Shown in pieces: positions 18,442 through 26,414 of a stretch of 46,528 bases of DNA. The stretch is from a bacterium (GTDB taxonomy: Bacteria > Methylomirabilota > Methylomirabilia > Methylomirabilales > 2-02-FULL-66-22). Numbering within the stretch: the stretch's first letter is position 1; each line of letters begins with the position of its first letter. The stretch lies in assembly GCA_029580855.1 (NCBI GenBank), contig JAKPQH010000251.1, positions 1 through 46,528 on the forward strand. The letters are read 5' to 3'. The position numbers were made by a program, and so were the translations under genes. The notes beneath the pieces were generated by a model, which did not search any database, was not told the DNA's origin, and was given only the letters and a program-made list of their open reading frames with translations.

Positions 18442-18642
18442 ATGGAAATCCGGTTGAACGGCAAGACGCGCGAGGTGGCGGATGGGATGACCGTCAGCCA
18501 GCTCCTCGATGAATTGAAGCTGCAGGCGCTCCGCGTGGCGGTCCAGGTGAACACGGACATCGTCAAACGGGAACGATATGCGGAGGTCGCGCTTCGATCG
18601 GGGGACACAGTCGAGATCCTGACCTTCATGTCGGGCGGATGA
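18442..18642 (+). CDS. thiS: Sulfur carrier protein ThiS
   Basis: 66 residues with a ubiquitin-like beta-grasp fold, ending in the obligatory Gly-Gly (FMSGG) that is adenylated and thiocarboxylated to give sulfur to thiazole synthase. The start MEIRLNGKTREV is family-typical and has GAGGTGAG just upstream. It precedes thiG by 47 bases. The adenylating ThiF partner is not in the window. Confidence 0.95.
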   Translation: MEIRLNGKTREVADGMTVSQLLDELKLQALRVAVQVNTDIVKRERYAEVALRSGDTVEILTFMSGG

Positions 18643-18689
18643 GGGGGGCGAGCGGCTTCGCGCTCGCGTGACCTCTCGGGAGGTGGGCA

Positions 18690-19466
18690 ATGCGCGGTAG
18701 CGATATCCTCACAATTGCGGGAAAGCAGTTTCGTTCCCGTCTGTTCGTTGGCACCGGGAAGTATCCCGACTTTGCCATCATGGAAAAGGCGCTGGCGGCT
18801 TCGGGGACCGAGATGGTTACCGTCGCCGTGCGACGGGTGAACCTCGATCGGACCCAGGAATCCCTCTTGGATTACATCGACCTGAAAAAGTACACCCTGT
18901 TGCCGAACACCGCGGGCTGCTACACGGCCGACGATGCCGTGAAGTACGCCCGGTTGGCGCGGGAAGTCGGGATGTCCAACTGGGTGAAGCTGGAGGTCAT
19001 CGGGGATCAGCGCACCCTGTTCCCGGATAACGAGGAACTGCTGAAGGCGACCAAGATCCTGGTGAAGGACGGCTTCGTCGTTCTTCCCTACACCAACGAC
19101 GATCCGGTCTTCGCCAAGAAACTGGAGGACGCCGGCGCGGCAGCCGTCATGCCGCTGGGGGCGCCCATCGGCTCGGGTCTGGGGATCCGGAACCCCCACA
19201 CCATCGCGATCATCCTGCAGAACGCAAGGGTGCCGGTCATCGTGGACGCCGGGGTGGGCACGACGTCCGACGCGTCCATCGCCATGGAGATGGGGGCCGA
19301 CGGTGTGCTGATGAACACGGCGATCGCCGGCGCAAAAGATCCGGTCAAAATGGCCGAGGCCATGCGCAAGGCAATCGAGGCGGGCCGCCTGGCCTACGAG
19401 GCCGGCCGCATCCCGAAGAAGGCGTACGCGTCCGCCTCGACGACGATGGACGGGATGATCGAGTAG
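18690..19466 (+). CDS. thiG: Thiazole synthase
   Basis: 258 residues, a TIM barrel that condenses 1-deoxyxylulose-5-phosphate, dehydroglycine or iminoglycine, and the ThiS thiocarboxylate to form the thiazole phosphate of thiamin. The catalytic lysine is K100 in [10 protein letters not shown]. The opening [20 protein letters not shown] and the phosphate-binding [10 protein letters not shown] and [10 protein letters not shown] loops are canonical. The ribosome site GGGAGGT precedes ATG 18690. Confidence 0.97.
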   Translation: MRGSDILTIAGKQFRSRLFVGTGKYPDFAIMEKALAASGTEMVTVAVRRVNLDRTQESLLDYIDLKKYTLLPNTAGCYTADDAVKYARLAREVGMSNWVKLEVIGDQRTLFPDNEELLKATKILVKDGFVVLPYTNDDPVFAKKLEDAGAAAVMPLGAPIGSGLGIRNPHTIAIILQNARVPVIVDAGVGTTSDASIAMEMGADGVLMNTAIAGAKDPVKMAEAMRKAIEAGRLAYEAGRIPKKAYASASTTMDGMIE

Positions 19467-19519
19467 GGCCACGCGCGGAGCGCAAAGCGTCAACGGGCCG
19501 CGGCGGCACGCTATGCGGC

Positions 19520-20227
19520 ATGCGCGGGGCGCGACAGGGAGGGCTTGCCATCAGCCATCAGCCATCAGCGATCGGCCCTCGCGACTGGGGCGTGTATCTC
19601 GTGACCGACCGAAAGCAGACGGGTGGCCGGGACCTCCTCACGGTGCTGTCGCAGGCTCTCCAGGCCGGGATCCGGGCGGTCCAGCTTCGCGAGAAAGACC
19701 TGGACACGATCGCGGTCTTTCGGCTGGGAGAGCAATTGCTCTCCATGACCCGACAAGCCGGCGCGGCGCTGATCGTCAACGACCGGGTAGACGTCGCCAT
19801 GGCCTTGGGCGCCGACGGCGTCCATTTGACGCGCAGGAGCTTGCCCCCGGGCGAGGCCAGGGCGCTGGTGGGGACCGGGATGCTGCTTGGCGTTTCCTGC
19901 CACGGCCTGGCCGATGTGCGCGAAGCCGTCGAGGGCGGGGCGGATTTCGTGGTGCTTGGTCCGATCTTCGAGACGCCATCCAAAGCGGCCTACGGCGCGC
20001 CCCTCACGCCCGCCGTTTTGAAGCACGCACGGGAAGTCTGTGCGTTGCCCATACTGGCGATCGGCGGAATCAGAGCGTCCGGCGTTCCGGATGTCATCCG
20101 CGCGAGCGCGGACGGGGTGGCGGTCATTTCGGCCATCCTCGCCGCCCGCGATCCCGCCGCGGCGACGCGGGAGTTGCTGGACGCGGTGGCTCGGGCTAAA
20201 GGCGTCCCCTGGCAACTGGGCAATTAG
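19520..20227 (+). CDS. thiE: Thiamine-phosphate synthase
   Basis: 235 residues, TIM barrel joining HMP-pyrophosphate with thiazole phosphate to give thiamin phosphate. Motifs seen: GVYLVTDR near the start, QLREKDLD, NDRVDVAMALGADGVHL, GPIFETPSKAAYG and PILAIGGI. Both ends are repeat-derived. The N-terminal residues AISHQPSAIG are encoded by 7-nt words (19549-19576). The C-terminal WQLGN and the TAG stop come from an 8-nt GGCAAYTN array. ATG 19520 is the only good start codon; GTG 19592 would remove the repeat-coded part and match the usual N-terminus more closely. Confidence 0.93.
   Translation: MRGARQGGLAISHQPSAIGPRDWGVYLVTDRKQTGGRDLLTVLSQALQAGIRAVQLREKDLDTIAVFRLGEQLLSMTRQAGAALIVNDRVDVAMALGADGVHLTRRSLPPGEARALVGTGMLLGVSCHGLADVREAVEGGADFVVLGPIFETPSKAAYGAPLTPAVLKHAREVCALPILAIGGIRASGVPDVIRASADGVAVISAILAARDPAAATRELLDAVARAKGVPWQLGN
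19549..19576. repeat. 7-nt word array, family B, inside the thiE N-terminus
   Basis: CATCAGC three times in a row and then GATCGGC, the inverse complement of the GCTGATG words after lspA. No opposite arm was seen here. Confidence 0.75.
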
Positions 20228-20428
20228 GCAACTGGGCGATTCGGGGGAGTCAAGAAAACCGCTGGCAGCCGACAGGTGGCAGCCGGTAGCGAGCGGAAGG
20301 CGGCAAGGGCGCAGAGGCAACCGGACCATTGAGGCAGGGGGCAACTGGGCGATTCGGCAATTAGGCAACTGGAATGGACGGGCCGGTTTTTCCCAATCGC
20401 CGAGTCGCCGAATTGCCGGATTGCCACA
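20208..20428. repeat. Composite short-word repeat element A2
   Basis: An 8-nt array (20208-20246: GGCAACTG, GGCAATTA, GGCAACTG, GGCGATTC) is followed by the 56-base 7-nt module (20262-20317) shared with A1. A second 8-nt array lies at 20339-20372 and an inverted arm at 20394-20428. It fills the entire thiE to NYN gap and supplies the thiE stop codon. Confidence 0.85.
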
Positions 20429-20433
20429 CGACG

Positions 20434-20937
20434 ATGTGGATCCTCGTTGACGGTTACAATGTGATCCGGCAGTGGCCGGAGCTGGCTATGCTGGACCGGG
20501 CCGACCTGCAATCGGGCCGGGAGGCCCTGCTGCAAGAGCTGCGAGGCTATCGGCGGGCGAAGCCACACCGCATCACGGTGATCTTCGACGGGCGCGACCG
20601 CGGTGGCGGCTCGGGAGGAGCCGAAAGGACGGGCGGGATCGAGGTCCGGTACTCCAGACAGGGGGAGACCGCCGATGAGGTGATTGTGCGTCTGGTCAGC
20701 ACGGCCGGCGAGGGCGCCGTCGTGGTCAGCTCGGATCGCGAGGTTCAAGCGGCCGCGCGACGTCACGGCGCGACGCCGCTCGCCGCTGGGGAGTTCGTGG
20801 CGCGGATTGACGCCAGCCGCATCGCGGCGCTGAAAGGCGGCGACGAGGATGATCGACCGCAGAAATCGGGCAAGGGCACGGCGCGGCGTCTCCCAAAACG
20901 GGAACGGCGGGAGGAGCGGCGGCGCAAGGGGTTGTGA
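20434..20937 (+). CDS. YacP-like NYN domain protein (putative ribonuclease)
   Basis: 167 residues. The NYN/PIN-like core starts [11 protein letters not shown], continues with [11 protein letters not shown] and ends with VVVSSDREV; the aspartates of these three blocks form the metal site of the fold. YacP/Rae1-type members are ribosome-associated mRNA endonucleases in Bacillus, so an RNase role is plausible. The C-terminal tail is highly basic ([13 protein letters not shown]), consistent with RNA or ribosome binding. ATG 20434 is chosen because the upstream in-frame extension is translated repeat. Confidence 0.85.
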   Translation: MWILVDGYNVIRQWPELAMLDRADLQSGREALLQELRGYRRAKPHRITVIFDGRDRGGGSGGAERTGGIEVRYSRQGETADEVIVRLVSTAGEGAVVVSSDREVQAAARRHGATPLAAGEFVARIDASRIAALKGGDEDDRPQKSGKGTARRLPKRERREERRRKGL

Positions 20938-21004
20938 CATGCAGGGGCGCGCGGACCGTCAGGCGACGAACGCACCCGACTCGTGGTACGGAGAGGAGCG
21001 GATC

Positions 21005-22054
21005 ATGGTGCCAACGAATCCCGGCCGGGTTGTGGACCTCCGCAGCGATACCGTGACGAAGCCCACCCCCGAGATGCGGCGGGCCATGGCCGAGGCTGAG
21101 GTGGGCGACGATGTCTTTATGGAGGACCCCACGGTTGCCCGGCTGGAGGCCCTGGCCGCCGAGCGCCTGGGGAAGGAGGCCGGCCTCTTCGTGACCTCCG
21201 GGACGCAAGGGAATCAGATCTCCCTCATGGCGCACACCCAGCGGGGCGATGAGATCATCCTGGATGACAACTGCCACATCTTCAACTACGAGGTGGCCGC
21301 CCTGGCAGTCCTCTCCGCCGTCCAGGCGCGGGGCTTGCGGGGACGGAACGGAATCCTGGACCCGGCCGACGTCCGCGACGCCATCCGTCCCCCCAACATC
21401 CACCACCCGAAGGACTCGCTCATCTGCCTGGAGAGCACGCACAATCGCGGAGGCGGGTCCATTTATCCCATCGAAACCCTGCGGCAGATCCGCCGCATCG
21501 CGGACGAGCACGGGCTGGCCGTTCACCTGGACGGCGCCCGGCTGTTCAACGCCTGCGTGGCCTCCGGGGTGCCGGCGAAGGACGTGGCCGCCCAGGCGGA
21601 CTCGGTGACGTTCTGCCTTTCCAAAGGACTCGCGGCACCCGTTGGGGCGGTGGTCACGGGCAATCGAGCTTTTGTCGACAAGGCGCGGCGAGCGCGAAAG
21701 ATGCTGGGCGGCGGCATGCGCCAGGCGGGGGTCATCGCCGCCGCGGGAATCGTGGCGCTGGAGACGATGGTGGATCGGCTGCGGGAGGATCACGACAACG
21801 CGCGTGTCCTGGCGGACGGCCTGGCGGAGCTTCCCGGCATCAAGATCGATCTCGGCTCGGTCCAGACCAACATCGTCATCTTCGACATGGAGCGCAAGGA
21901 GCTGGACGCCGCCGGCCTGGTGCTAAAGCTCGCGGGGCACGGTGTGAAGTGCTTCGCCGTCGGCCCGAACCGGATCCGGATGGTGACGCACAAGGACGTG
22001 GACAGGGCAGGGATTCTGTACGCGCTGGAGACGCTGCGAACGATTCTGAGGTAA
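21005..22054 (+). CDS. ltaE: Low-specificity threonine aldolase
   Basis: 349 residues, PLP fold type I. The enzyme cleaves L-threonine/L-allo-threonine to glycine and acetaldehyde. [11 protein letters not shown] is the family N-terminus. The PLP lysine is K207 in [23 protein letters not shown] carries the PLP-contacting Asp/Arg, and GGGMRQAG is present. ATG 21005 has GAGAGGAG upstream. The TAA stop is followed immediately by a CRCAGATTN repeat array. Confidence 0.93.
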   Translation: MVPTNPGRVVDLRSDTVTKPTPEMRRAMAEAEVGDDVFMEDPTVARLEALAAERLGKEAGLFVTSGTQGNQISLMAHTQRGDEIILDDNCHIFNYEVAALAVLSAVQARGLRGRNGILDPADVRDAIRPPNIHHPKDSLICLESTHNRGGGSIYPIETLRQIRRIADEHGLAVHLDGARLFNACVASGVPAKDVAAQADSVTFCLSKGLAAPVGAVVTGNRAFVDKARRARKMLGGGMRQAGVIAAAGIVALETMVDRLREDHDNARVLADGLAELPGIKIDLGSVQTNIVIFDMERKELDAAGLVLKLAGHGVKCFAVGPNRIRMVTHKDVDRAGILYALETLRTILR

Positions 22055-22165
22055 CCGCAGATTTCGCAGGAGGTGCAGGAAACCGACAGACCCGATTGAT
22101 CCACAGATTGCGCAGATTTCACGAGGGCCAGAAAGAATGTGTGTGAGTCTGCGAAATCTGCGGAT
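22055..22165. repeat. 9-nt word inverted array, family C (CRCAGATTN), copy 1
   Basis: The 15-mer CCGCAGATTTCGCAG (22055-22069) is perfectly inverted at 22149-22163. Between them are more words (CACAGATTG, CGCAGATTT at 22102-22119). The last 64 bases (22102-22165) resemble 22909-22976 in the same orientation. Together the two copies bracket the decayed toxin-antitoxin-like pair. Confidence 0.8.
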
Positions 22166-22227
22166 AAACACATCCGGGGCTCCGAGCGGCCGGGGTTTGT
22201 TGGCGTGACACAAGGCCGGACGGCGGC

Positions 22228-22433
22228 CCGGACGACCGTCTCGACGGCAAGGCCTCGTGTGACATCGGCCGGCTGCTGGTGGGGCAGGTCAGAGCCGATC
22301 ACGCGGCCGGAGGCATCCTTCATCAAGACGATCTCCCCGGCCGTTTTCTCGCACACCGCTTCTTCGCCGGATCATCAAACCAGAGCGTGAGGGTCTTTCC
22401 TTCGACGGCATGGATCACCTTGATCTTGTCCAT
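22228..22433 (-). pseudogene. DUF2283-family antitoxin-like protein, frameshifted
   Basis: From ATG 22433, after a GGAGAGAGG site, the first 24 codons read MDKIKVIHAVEG then KTLTLWFDDPAK, the typical DUF2283 opening. At about 22359-22366 the frame shifts by one base. The other frame then gives CEKTAGEIVLMKDASGRVIG, the normal middle of the family. The last recognisable residues (LAVETVV) end near 22230. One missing base restores the gene. DUF2283 proteins are small and commonly partner with short nuclease-like proteins; an antitoxin role is proposed, not shown. Confidence 0.7.
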
Positions 22434-22735
22434 ATCCTCTCTCCAGTCGTTATGGCACCGGCCGGATACGCGGTAATGGGGCATGCCGCACCATCGCCTC
22501 GTCGCACGGCGGTGCAAAGCCGGCACGGAATATTCTCCCGATGGAACAGACGCACCTGCGGATCCTGGCGGCTTTGACGGCTCTCGTCGGGGTCCGAGAG
22601 CGTGGCTTTCACCTCCGCCTCCCGCCCCGCGAGGGCGGGGCGCTTCGCTGTTATGATGAACTGCCAGTACACCCGAGTGCAACGGACCGCGAAACCGAGA
22701 AAGGTCGAAACCACGAAGTGCAGGCCTTTGCTCAT
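22415..22735 (-). CDS. Small PBECR/DUF4258-like putative toxin
   Basis: 106 residues from ATG 22735 (GGGGGG upstream). Recognisable order: KRPALAGREAEVKATLSDPDE, SRQDPQVRLFHR, AVRRGDG, CPITAYPAGAI, GERIW. This is the pattern of short proteins assigned to RelE/EndoU-like (PBECR or DUF4258) nuclease folds that precede DUF2283 genes. The reading frame is intact. Its stop lies 17 bases inside the DUF2283 frame, the usual overlap. The first 30 residues do not look like the family, so the start is uncertain. A toxin with a broken antitoxin suggests the toxin is inactive or the frameshift is recent. Confidence 0.55.
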   Translation of the reverse strand: MSKGLHFVVSTFLGFAVRCTRVYWQFIITAKRPALAGREAEVKATLSDPDESRQSRQDPQVRLFHRENIPCRLCTAVRRGDGAACPITAYPAGAITTGERIWTRSR

Positions 22736-22908
22736 TCGACCCCCCCGGATCGACTCGGCGGCGTCCAAATCGCCCGTAGCGAGCCACCGATTGTTCAGGT
22801 CGTCTCGGGCGAACAACTTCGTAGAGAACAAGCAACAGGTTTTCGGTGGAACCGCAGAAGGGGATCGGTCGGTTCTTCACCACCGAGATGGGATTCTTCC
22901 AACGGAAC

Positions 22909-22976
22909 TACAGACTGCGCAGATTTGATGGGGGCGGTTCCGGAAGCATCTGTGTGAACCTGCGCAATTTGTGGAT
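22909..22976. repeat. 9-nt word inverted array, family C, copy 2
   Basis: TACAGACTGCGCAGATTT is followed after about 30 bases by the inverse TGCGCAATTTGTGGAT. The block TGTGTGA-x2-CTGCG-x-AA is shared with copy 1. Confidence 0.65.
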
Positions 22977-23358
22977 GAAGTGGGCTTCGGGCCCGGCAGG
23001 GTTCTCCTCAGGCCCGGAAGCCTGACCCCCCCCTGTGCCGCTTGTGCGGTTTGTGGCGGAGCGCTGTCGTCTTTTCCGACTGGTGATATTCTCGATCGCG
23101 CGTGGTATGAACGCCTGAAAGCACTCGGGACGTCGCAGAGGATACGTCATCTGAAGTCGCACCCGTCGGTCACCATCGGCGATCGTGAATCGCGGTCCAA
23201 AGAAAAGCCGGCATGTCCGATCGTTTCTGCGAGTCTCGGACCTCTCCCGGTCGAATTTTGAAAGAGCCGGCCTTCGCCCCAAAGCGAAGATACTCGCCGC
23301 CCCGCAAAGCCGTTAAGGACGCAAAGCAGCGCTGGGTCCTATCACCGGACGGCGATCC
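22977..23358. other. Noncoding stretch with no recognised gene
   Basis: No ORF here looks like a protein family in any frame. There is a short direct word pair CGCAAAGC (23303-23310 and 23320-23327), similar in style to the other word arrays. GCCGGC blocks near 23208 and 23266 could pair. No tRNA or known RNA was recognised. Confidence 0.5.
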
Positions 23359-24687
23359 TCAGCCCTTTTTCCGCCAGGCGGCCAGCCGCTTCTTGATCTC
23401 GGCTTCCAGACCGCGGTCGGTGGGACGGTAGTACACGTGGCCGCGCAGCCGCTCCGGGAGGTACTCCTGCTCGGCGTGGGCGCCTTCGTAGTCGTGGGCG
23501 TACTTGTACCCCTCTGCGTACCCCAGCTCCTTCATCAGCGACGTCGGGGCGTTCCGGATGTGCAACGGCACCGGCTCGGCCGGGGCCGAGGCCACGTCGG
23601 ACTGCGCCGCACCGAAAGCGACATAGATCGCGTTGGACTTGGGCGCGGTGGCGAGATAGGTCGCGCACTGGGCCAGAGCGAGCTCGCCCTCGGGGCTGCC
23701 GAGGAAATGATACGCGTCCCTGGCTGCCACGGCCAGCGTCAGGGCCCGCGGGTCGGCGTTCCCGATGTCTTCGGAGGCGAAGCGCACCAGGCGCCGCGCG
23801 ATGTAGAGGGGATCCTCACCGGAGGCGAGCATACGCGCCAACCAGTACAGGGCCGCGTCCGGGTCGCTGCCGCGCAGGCTTTTGTGGAGGGCGGAGATCA
23901 GGTTGTAGTGCTCCTCGCCGGCCTTGTCGTACAGGAGGCTCTTGTGCTGCGCCGCCTCCTGAACGATTGCCAAGCTGATGACCCCCGGCTCGGGTCCCGC
24001 GGCGGAGAGACGGCCCGATAGCTCCAGCAAATTCAGGGCGGCGCGCGCATCCCCGTTGGCCCAGCGGGCGATGGCCTCCAGGATCTCCGGCGCCGCGCGG
24101 ACGCCCGTGCGGCCCAGCCCACGCTCCGCGTCGGCCAAGGCGCGGGACAGGATCTGGCCGACCTCCGGCTCCGTGAGGGGTTGGAGGACCAGAACCTTGG
24201 CGCGTGACAGCAGTGGCGCGATCACCTCGAACGACGGGTTTTCCGTCGTGGCGCCGATGAGGGTGACGGTCCCGCGCTCGACGTGCGGCAGGAAGGCGTC
24301 CTGCTGCGCCTTGTTGAAGCGATGGATCTCGTCCACGAACAGGACCGTCCGCTGTCCGCCCCCGCGCAACCGGCGGTCGGCCTCGGCGATGACCTCCTTG
24401 ATCTCCTTGATGCCGGCGGTTACCGCGGAGAAGGGCACGAACGCCGCCTGAACACGACTCGCGACGAGCATCGCGAGGGACGTCTTGCCGGTTCCCGGCG
24501 GGCCCCAGAAGATGAGCGAAGGGATCTCACCCTGGGCCAAGACAACGCGCAGAATCTTCCCCTCGCCCAGCAGATGCGACTGGCCGACAAACTCCTCCAG
24601 ACTCCGCGGCCGCATCCGATCGGCCAGCGGCGCAGCTTTCTTGGCCGGCCGGGAGGCGGGCTCGTGCGGGAACAGGTCAAGCGTCAT
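23359..24687 (-). CDS. rarA: Replication-associated recombination protein A (MgsA/RarA AAA+ ATPase)
   Basis: 442 residues of the clamp-loader-like AAA+ family that acts at stalled forks and interacts with SSB. Walker A is GPPGTGKT (62-69), Walker B is [15 protein letters not shown], and sensor 1 is [11 protein letters not shown]. The C-terminal tetramerisation region includes [20 protein letters not shown] and [21 protein letters not shown] 24687 ([10 protein letters not shown]) is chosen; the longer frame runs into pyrE. It begins 10 bases after the pyrE stop, so it is the last gene of pyrF-pyrE-rarA. Confidence 0.95.
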   Translation of the reverse strand: MTLDLFPHEPASRPAKKAAPLADRMRPRSLEEFVGQSHLLGEGKILRVVLAQGEIPSLIFWGPPGTGKTSLAMLVASRVQAAFVPFSAVTAGIKEIKEVIAEADRRLRGGGQRTVLFVDEIHRFNKAQQDAFLPHVERGTVTLIGATTENPSFEVIAPLLSRAKVLVLQPLTEPEVGQILSRALADAERGLGRTGVRAAPEILEAIARWANGDARAALNLLELSGRLSAAGPEPGVISLAIVQEAAQHKSLLYDKAGEEHYNLISALHKSLRGSDPDAALYWLARMLASGEDPLYIARRLVRFASEDIGNADPRALTLAVAARDAYHFLGSPEGELALAQCATYLATAPKSNAIYVAFGAAQSDVASAPAEPVPLHIRNAPTSLMKELGYAEGYKYAHDYEGAHAEQEYLPERLRGHVYYRPTDRGLEAEIKKRLAAWRKKG

Positions 24688-24697
24688 GGATGGCACC

Positions 24698-25306
24698 CTA
24701 GAAGCGGACGGTGGCGATGAAATCCATACACCGTGCAAACTGGTCGCGGGGCAGTTGCCCCGCGTCCCGCAAATGCACGAGGACGTCCGAGATCCGGAGC
24801 GCGCTGTGGAGCGCGTACCCTTTCTCGCGCAACCGGTCGGCGCCTCCCTGCTCGCGATCCAGGAAGATGGCGAAGTCCTTCACGATCAGTCCGGCCTGCA
24901 GGAGGGGCTCGGCCGCCTCGAACTTGCTCGCCCCGTCGGTGATCACATCGTCGATCAGCACCACCGTCTCGCCGGCTGCGAACTTGCCTTCGATCACCCT
25001 CTTGATTCCGTGGTCCTTGGCCTCTTTCCGAGCGTAGACCATCGGGAAGCCTTCCGTAAGGGAGACCGCGGTGGCGATGGGGAGCCCCGCATAGGGGATG
25101 CCCGCGACACGCTGGAACGTGAGGGGCGCAAGCAGAGCCACGATGCGTCGGGCGATAGCCTGGAGCAGCGTCGGATAGGAAATGATGATCCGAAGATCCA
25201 CGTAGAACGGCGACAGGGCGCCCGACTTCAGCCGGAATTCGCCGAACCTCAAGGCCTGGATGGCGTACAGCTCATCAACGAGTCGTTCGTCGGTTCCCTC
25301 GAGCAT
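24698..25306 (-). CDS. pyrE: Orotate phosphoribosyltransferase
   Basis: 202 residues. Converts orotate and PRPP to OMP, the fifth step of pyrimidine synthesis. The PRPP-binding motif is [13 protein letters not shown], and the flexible catalytic loop is around [22 protein letters not shown] is the usual N-terminal block. ATG 25306 (AAGGGG upstream) gives family length. It is separated from the main pyrR operon but next to pyrF. Confidence 0.96.
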   Translation of the reverse strand: MLEGTDERLVDELYAIQALRFGEFRLKSGALSPFYVDLRIIISYPTLLQAIARRIVALLAPLTFQRVAGIPYAGLPIATAVSLTEGFPMVYARKEAKDHGIKRVIEGKFAAGETVVLIDDVITDGASKFEAAEPLLQAGLIVKDFAIFLDREQGGADRLREKGYALHSALRISDVLVHLRDAGQLPRDQFARCMDFIATVRF

Positions 25307-25381
25307 GACCGGGCCCCTTCCGGATACGTGGGAATGTCCAGCGACCAAATCCCAATGCCCAGTGAACAGGCTTTCTCGTGG

Positions 25382-26092
25382 TCATTGGTCACCGGGTAGT
25401 TGACATTCGGCCGCGATCCGCTCCGCTGCCGCGACCGGATCGCACGCCGCGGTGATCGGACGGCCGATGACCAAGAGGTCGGCGCCGGCGCGGACGGCTT
25501 CGGCAGGCGTCATGACGCGGTGCTGATCGTTCAGGGCGGCATCCGCCGGCCGTACGCCGGGTGTTACGATGAGGAATCCCGGGCCGCAGCCCCGACGGAT
25601 GGCACGGATCTCGCGGGGTGATGCGACCACGCCGTCCAGACCCGCGGCCTTGGCTTCACGCGCGAGATGGAGAACCTGCTCTTCGATAGTCCGCGGGGTG
25701 CCCGTCATGGCGCGGTGGGCGTCCTCGGAGAGACTGGTGAGGACGGTGACGGCGATGACGAGCGGGCGGTCCGGTCCGGCCGCCGCCTTGGCCGCGGCCC
25801 GCATCATCTCCCCACCCCCGCTGGCATGGATGCTCAGCAGCCACACGCCCAGGGACTTCGCGGCCGCCACGGCCCCCGCGACGGTATTCGGGATGTCGTG
25901 GTACTTCAGGTCCAGGAAGACGCGGAGGCCGAGGTCGTGCACCGCCCGGACCGCCACCGGACCTTCTGCGGTGAAAAGCTGCTTCCCGATCTTCACGGCG
26001 GCCACGTGCCCGGCCAACCGCCTCGCCAGCGCGACCGCGTCGGCGAGCGTGGGGACATCCAGGGGTACAATCACGCGGCCGGGGGCGCTCAT
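25382..26092 (-). CDS. pyrF: Orotidine-5'-phosphate decarboxylase
   Basis: 236 residues, TIM barrel that decarboxylates OMP to UMP, the last de novo step. The charged catalytic tetrad motif is DLKYHDIPNT, with VKIGKQLF before it. TPGVRP and VIGRPIT form the phosphate site, as in the group I bacterial type. ATG 26092 begins MSAPGRVIVPLDVPT. The longer reading frame upstream only translates the GGCAAYTN repeat array. A 75-base gap separates it from pyrE. Confidence 0.96.
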   Translation of the reverse strand: MSAPGRVIVPLDVPTLADAVALARRLAGHVAAVKIGKQLFTAEGPVAVRAVHDLGLRVFLDLKYHDIPNTVAGAVAAAKSLGVWLLSIHASGGGEMMRAAAKAAAGPDRPLVIAVTVLTSLSEDAHRAMTGTPRTIEEQVLHLAREAKAAGLDGVVASPREIRAIRRGCGPGFLIVTPGVRPADAALNDQHRVMTPAEAVRAGADLLVIGRPITAACDPVAAAERIAAECQLPGDQ

Positions 26093-26108
26093 CGTTGGGC
26101 CTTTCTTC

Positions 26109-26278
26109 GGCAAAACGGCAACTAGGCGACGCGGCAACTTGGCAACGCGGCAATTTGGCAACGCGGCAACTGGGCACCTTGGCAATCAGGCAATTTGGCG
26201 ATTCGGGAAGCGGGCAACCTCGAGAAGGGGATTGGCGTCCGCTCTTCCTGATTGCCAAGTCGCCCAATTGCCAAGGTG
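26109..26278. repeat. 8-nt word inverted array A3
   Basis: Over 100 bases of 8-nt words (GGCAACTT, GGCAACGC, GGCAATTT and variants) at 26109-26220, then a short spacer and an inverted arm at 26248-26278. CACCTTGGCAAT (26175-26186) pairs perfectly with 26267-26278. CTTGGCAATCAG (26178-26189) pairs perfectly with 26248-26259. It occupies the divergent gap between pyrF and the TPR gene. Confidence 0.85.
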
Positions 26279-26378
26279 TCATTTCTTCGAGGGAGGCTAC
26301 CATGGAGGCGGAAGCAGCGTCAATGAAAGCGCTCGACGGGGGGCGCGCCCCGGCACTTGCCGGCTGCGTCCGCCGGCG

Positions 26379-26407
26379 TTGACATAATCCCGGCTCTCGG
26401 CTTAGAG
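26379..26407 (+). promoter_or_regulatory. Sigma70-type promoter for the TPR gene, probably leaderless
   Basis: TTGACA at 26379-26384, 17 bases, TTAGAG at 26402-26407. The ATG is at 26415, only seven bases after the -10, so the transcript would begin at or next to the start codon. No ribosome site is present. Confidence 0.55.
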
Positions 26408-26414
26408 TACCGCC

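Noticed and set aside
20374..20433. N-terminal extension of the NYN protein from an upstream start
   Set aside because: The added residues are translation of the inverted GGCAAYTN arm; the family starts at [11 protein letters not shown].
23213..23431. A 72-codon plus-strand frame near the end of rarA
   Set aside because: No ribosome site or family resemblance, and it overlaps rarA antisense.
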